Assembly (NCBI GenBank): GCA_001724995.1
Contig: MEFD01000017.1
Location: 96,330 to 160,329 of the forward strand
Direction: 5' to 3'
From: Rubrivivax sp. SCN 71-131
Lineage (GTDB): Bacteria > Pseudomonadota > Gammaproteobacteria > Burkholderiales > Burkholderiaceae_C
Length of the DNA stretch: 64,000 bases
Shown piece by piece: positions 61,949-64,000 of the stretch; positions within the stretch are counted from its first letter, which is position 1, and each line of letters opens with the position of its first letter. Made by a program: the position numbers and the translations under genes. The notes beneath the pieces were generated by a model. The model had not been told where the DNA came from, searched no databases, and saw only the letters and a program-made list of their open reading frames with translations.

Positions 61949-61969
61949 CGGCGAACGAGTAGCGGGCAA
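61739..61969. repeat. Direct repeat of hicB tail, copy 1
   Basis: The 231 bases from CGGGCCGAGTCC to AGCGGGCAA are repeated nearly identically at 62848-63075 (228 bases, 3 fewer), differing by the three-base insertion and about eight substitutions. The two copies bracket the vapBC cassette. Confidence 0.85.
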
Positions 61970-61972
61970 AAG

Positions 61973-61987
61973 GCAAGACCTGACCCC
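61973..61987 (+). repeat. 15-bp island repeat, copy B
   Basis: GCAAGACCTGACCCC, identical to copy C at 62802-62816 and one mismatch from inverted copy A. It lies just after the hicB tail repeat and directly before the vapC stop side of the cassette. Confidence 0.75.
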
Positions 61988-61993
61988 GAACGC

Positions 61994-62428
61994 TCACGAG
62001 GCCCGCAGCGGATGCCTCCAGCGCAGGCCGCTGAAGCGGCTGAAGTCGCGGTCCGTAGTGATCCATTCGCAGCCGGACTCGATCGCCATCGCAGCCAGGT
62101 AGGCATCGGGAACGATATTCGCCTTCGCGCCAGCCTCGATACACAGGCTGCAGAAGATACCCCAGTGCCTGCGGCCCGGCGCGACCGGCACACAGTTCGG
62201 GCGTGCGCGCAGTTGCTCGGTGAATTCCAGCGCGTCAGCCAGTGGGCTCGGCTCGGCAAAGACCTTCGGGTGCGTGACCACCCTCACAAAGCCACTCAAG
62301 ACCAGTTCGGACAAACCATAGGCCTCGTTGCCATGGACCATCGCCTCGAGCCACGCCAGGCAGCCGGCGTGGTGAGGCGAGTCCTCGCGGTGCGCATACA
62401 CCAGCACGTTGACGTCGGGCAGCATCAT
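61994..62428 (-). CDS. vapC: VapC-type PIN-domain toxin
   Basis: 144 residues. MMLPDVNVLVYAHREDSPHHAG with acidic Asp5 at the start, central SELVLSGFVRVVTHP, and C-terminal NIVPDAYLAAMAIESGCEWITTDRDFSRFSG carrying the last two PIN acidic residues. The ATG overlaps the antitoxin TGA (ATGA). The region between the two hicB tail copies contains just this pair. Confidence 0.9.
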   Translation of the reverse strand: MMLPDVNVLVYAHREDSPHHAGCLAWLEAMVHGNEAYGLSELVLSGFVRVVTHPKVFAEPSPLADALEFTEQLRARPNCVPVAPGRRHWGIFCSLCIEAGAKANIVPDAYLAAMAIESGCEWITTDRDFSRFSGLRWRHPLRAS

Positions 62429-62745
62429 GTCGATGGCGCGCCGCCGCCCGCGGGTCCGCCGGATCGGGCGCCAGGCCACGAACAAATCTGGTTCGTCGTG
62501 GTTTCATCCTCGTCGACCATGAGGTCCAGCAGCGATGCGCTGTCGTCCAGGTCAACCCCGGGGCGCACGCCACCGCCACGAAACGTCTTCAGCCGCACGG
62601 GCTCGATCGGGTCGGTCGCAGCGCGCCGCGCCAGTGACTCGCGCAAGGCCTGCTCCAGCACCGCAGTCAGCGTCATGCCGGACGCCGCCGCATGCTGCTT
62701 GGCTTGCCGCAGAAGGTGCTCGTCGAGCCGCACGGTCGTTCGCAT
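62425..62745 (-). CDS. vapB: VapB-type CopG/RHH antitoxin
   Basis: 106 residues. RTTVRLDEHLLRQAKQHAAASGMTLTAVLEQAL is the ribbon-helix-helix N-terminus; then RGGGVRPGVDLDDSASLLDLM, a conserved C-terminal neutraliser motif. About 30 more residues, low in family similarity, run to the overlap with vapC; homologues usually stop after LLDLM-x, so the extra tail is local. Starts at ATG 62745. Confidence 0.86.
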   Translation of the reverse strand: MRTTVRLDEHLLRQAKQHAAASGMTLTAVLEQALRESLARRAATDPIEPVRLKTFRGGGVRPGVDLDDSASLLDLMVDEDETTTNQICSWPGARSGGPAGGGAPST

Positions 62746-62801
62746 GCATCGAAGCGTAGCGAACGCGCATCAATATGTCTAGTGATTCCCGGAGGCAAGA
62801 A

Positions 62802-62816
62802 GCAAGACCTGACCCC
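62802..62816 (+). repeat. 15-bp island repeat, copy C
   Basis: GCAAGACCTGACCCC, same orientation as copy B, 829 bases apart, flanking vapBC on the other side. Immediately followed by 31 unassigned bases and then the hicB tail copy 2. Confidence 0.75.
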
Positions 62817-62847
62817 GCACCCTGCAGAGGTCTCCGAGCGCGAAGGT

Positions 62848-63054
62848 CGGGCCGAGTCCAAGAAGTCCCTGCAGGTCTTCTTGGAGGTCTGCCGCGAGAA
62901 GGGGATCGAGCCTCGCCGCAGCCACTCTGGCAGGTTCAATCTGCGCATCCCTCCCGGACTTCATGAGCGCCTTGCAATCCTGGCCCAGGCGGAGGGAAAG
63001 AGCATCAATGCGGTCGCCCAGGAGGCGCTTCAACAGCGCTCGGCAACGCACTGA
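62848..63054 (+). pseudogene. hicB: hicB tail, copy 2 (5'-truncated)
   Basis: The last 68 codons of hicB (from RAESKKSLQ) are present and end at TGA 63052-63054; the N-terminal half and start codon are absent. The frame extends upstream through unrelated codons (from GAGGTCTCC), so it is not a functional full-length antitoxin. The RHH part is intact and could be translated only from a fortuitous start. Confidence 0.8.
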
Positions 63055-63126
63055 CGGCGGACGAATAGCGGGCAATGTGCAGGAGCTGACTGCGCGCGCT
63101 GCGAGAGTTTTGGACGGCGGAAGCAG

Positions 63127-63149
63127 AAGGGGCGCCGGAGGCGCCCCTT
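63127..63149 (-). terminator. Rho-independent-like terminator of pilA
   Basis: Perfect 10-bp stem AAGGGGCGCC/GGCGCCCCTT with a GGA loop, 25 bases after the pilA stop on the minus strand. It is followed on that strand by CTGCTTC, a modest T content. Confidence 0.65.
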
Positions 63150-63174
63150 GCAGACAGCGTGGGCAGCTACACGC

Positions 63175-63636
63175 TTACTTGCACGAACCCGGCAGGTACT
63201 TGGGCGCCATCGTGCCGGCCGCGCACTTGAAGGTGCCCACCTGCGTCGGAATGGCGGCCGCGGTCAGCGCGACACCCGCGGAGGTTTGCGGCGTCAGCGT
63301 GATGGTCTTGCCGTCAATATCGCCCTCGCCAGTGCCTTGGGCCGTGACCGTGATCACGCCGTCGGCGCTCGTCGAAACATCTGAGACGTACTTGGTGGAC
63401 GTAGTGCCTTCGCCGCAGCCCCAGCCGTCGACGGCGAAGACCGCACCAGCAGGCGCCGTTTGATAGACCTCGGCGACCGTGGTGCGGCACTGGCTCGAAG
63501 CGAGAATCACTTCCGTGACCTTGGCCTTGAGCGTGTAATCCTTGTACGCCGGCAGCGCGACCGCTGCCAGGATGCCGATGATCGCGACGACGATCATCAG
63601 TTCGATCAGGGTGAAACCTTGTTGAACGCGCTTCAT
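63175..63636 (-). CDS. pilA: Type IV pilin (PilA-like)
   Basis: 153 residues. Type III (prepilin) leader MKRVQQG, cleavage after Gly7, then [24 protein letters not shown] with Glu5 of the mature protein conserved. C-terminal globular part with two late Cys (FKCAAG and GSCK) making the D-loop disulfide. Inner membrane and pilus fibre. Likely glycan acceptor for the PglL-like ligase (inference; both are often linked). Upstream sigma-54 promoter, downstream hairpin; no other pil genes in the window. Confidence 0.92.
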   Translation of the reverse strand: MKRVQQGFTLIELMIVVAIIGILAAVALPAYKDYTLKAKVTEVILASSQCRTTVAEVYQTAPAGAVFAVDGWGCGEGTTSTKYVSDVSTSADGVITVTAQGTGEGDIDGKTITLTPQTSAGVALTAAAIPTQVGTFKCAAGTMAPKYLPGSCK

Positions 63637-63686
63637 GGGGGGGCTCCCTTCAGGACGGATGGGGGTGGAGGACACTCCCCTTGAAT

Positions 63687-63701
63687 GCAGGGGCCGTGCC
63701 A
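63687..63701 (-). promoter_or_regulatory. Sigma-54 promoter of pilA
   Basis: On the minus strand TGGCACGGCCCCTGC, with GG at -24 and GC at -12 separated by exactly 10 bases, the invariant sigma-54 spacing and the TGGCAC motif. The start site should be near 63675, about 38 bases from the pilA ATG. In other beta- and gammaproteobacteria pilA depends on sigma-54 and PilR. Confidence 0.75.
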
Positions 63702-63720
63702 GCCCGTTTCCGCGCCTGAC

Positions 63721-63737
63721 GCGTGATGAATTCACGC
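63721..63737. promoter_or_regulatory. Palindrome upstream of pilA, candidate activator site
   Basis: GCGTGA-TGAAT-TCACGC, 6-bp arms around a 5-base centre, about 20 bases upstream of the sigma-54 -24 element. Could be bound by PilR or another factor. Only position supports it. Confidence 0.35.
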
Positions 63738-63922
63738 TTTGCGACGCGTTTGGTCGGTCCGCAGGGGCCGCATGGCGCCGATGCTGACAAGAAGTGTCAG
63801 GTGCAGGTGGCGACGCTTGCCGGGGCACGTGAGTTTTCACGTTTCCGATCCGCAATACGAACGCGACAGCGCCGTGGCGGCGCGCGCACAATCGAATCCG
63901 CGATCAACCCAAGGAGCGCCAG

Positions 63923-64000
63923 ATGGCCGTAGACATGTTCATGAAGGTGGAAGGAGCCAGCGGCGAGTCGCAGGACGCCAACCACAAGGGCTGGACGAAC
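63923..64000 (+). CDS. hcp: Type VI secretion Hcp, 5' part
   Basis: The window contains the first 26 codons only: MAVDMFMKVEGASGESQD and then NHKGWTN. This is the start of Hcp, the tube protein of type VI secretion (MAxDxFLKIxGxxGES). AAGGAG lies seven bases upstream of the ATG. The rest is outside the window, so effector fusion or length cannot be judged. Confidence 0.8.
   Translation, partial: MAVDMFMKVEGASGESQDANHKGWTN

Noticed and set aside
61610..63075. A transposon or insertion sequence around the hicB duplication
   Set aside because: No transposase frame, no terminal inverted repeats and no target-site duplication were seen.

Overview
The window is about 72% G+C, almost fully coding, and gene order and protein types point to a betaproteobacterium of the Burkholderiales (Rubrivivax/Leptothrix/Comamonadaceae-like). 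Supporting signs are a methionine synthase split into a free-standing homocysteine-methyltransferase half, MtfA, a PglL-type oligosaccharyltransferase with a type IV pilin, a sigma-54 pilA promoter, and several paired genes with ATGA/GTGA overlaps. The organism assignment is inference. No rRNA, tRNA or CRISPR was recognised.

Layout. 0.1-8.3 kb: MtfA peptidase, an H-NS-like protein, a small GNAT, an unrecognised protein, a Crp/Fnr regulator divergent from a twin-AAA+ ATPase, a membrane protein resembling a degenerate MHYT sensor, and the homocysteine-methyltransferase half of MetH. 8.3-8.9 kb: a ParDE-type toxin-antitoxin pair. 8.9-12.9 kb: tkt-gapA-purC, read leftward, with purC apparently starting on CTG inside the gapA stop. 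13.0-20.5 kb: the most unusual block. A small SpeD faces a leftward array of SPFH-SHOCT protein, zinc-ribbon DUF4178 protein, DUF350 membrane protein, a membrane-anchored spermidine-synthase-like SpeE, and a predicted Tat-exported lipoprotein FAD oxidoreductase. I read it as an envelope-associated polyamine module. 20.6-21.3 kb: a TPP riboswitch in front of a secreted MTH1187-type thiamine-binding protein.

21.3-30 kb: nitrilase-type amidase, GlnE, DMT transporter, CorA, histidine phosphatase, VOC protein, an orphan peptide-type binding protein. 30-35.6 kb: an RND efflux operon (MFP, pump, DUF2892, CsoR-family repressor, OsmC-like protein) preceded by two tandem GATACC/GGTATC operators lying on a good sigma-70 promoter, with almost no leader before the first ATG. 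35.7-45.3 kb: ssb, a tandem DUF2249 protein, recQ, uvrA, a BepA-like M48 protease, moaC and a Phd/PIN toxin-antitoxin pair with an upstream palindrome. 45.3-61.2 kb: PglL-like ligase with an octanucleotide repeat in front, amidase, CBS protein, PEP-mutase-like enzyme, free-Met-sulfoxide reductase and AraC regulator, an ABC exporter pair, two PLP sulfur-amino-acid enzymes, an M20 peptidase, and livHMGF without livK.

61.2-63.1 kb is a small accessory island made of intact, truncated and partly duplicated toxin-antitoxin modules (HTH fragment, hicA remnant, hicB, vapBC, hicB tail), punctuated by three copies of a 15-bp repeat. The window ends with pilA (terminator and sigma-54 promoter recognisable) and the first codons of a type VI secretion Hcp gene.
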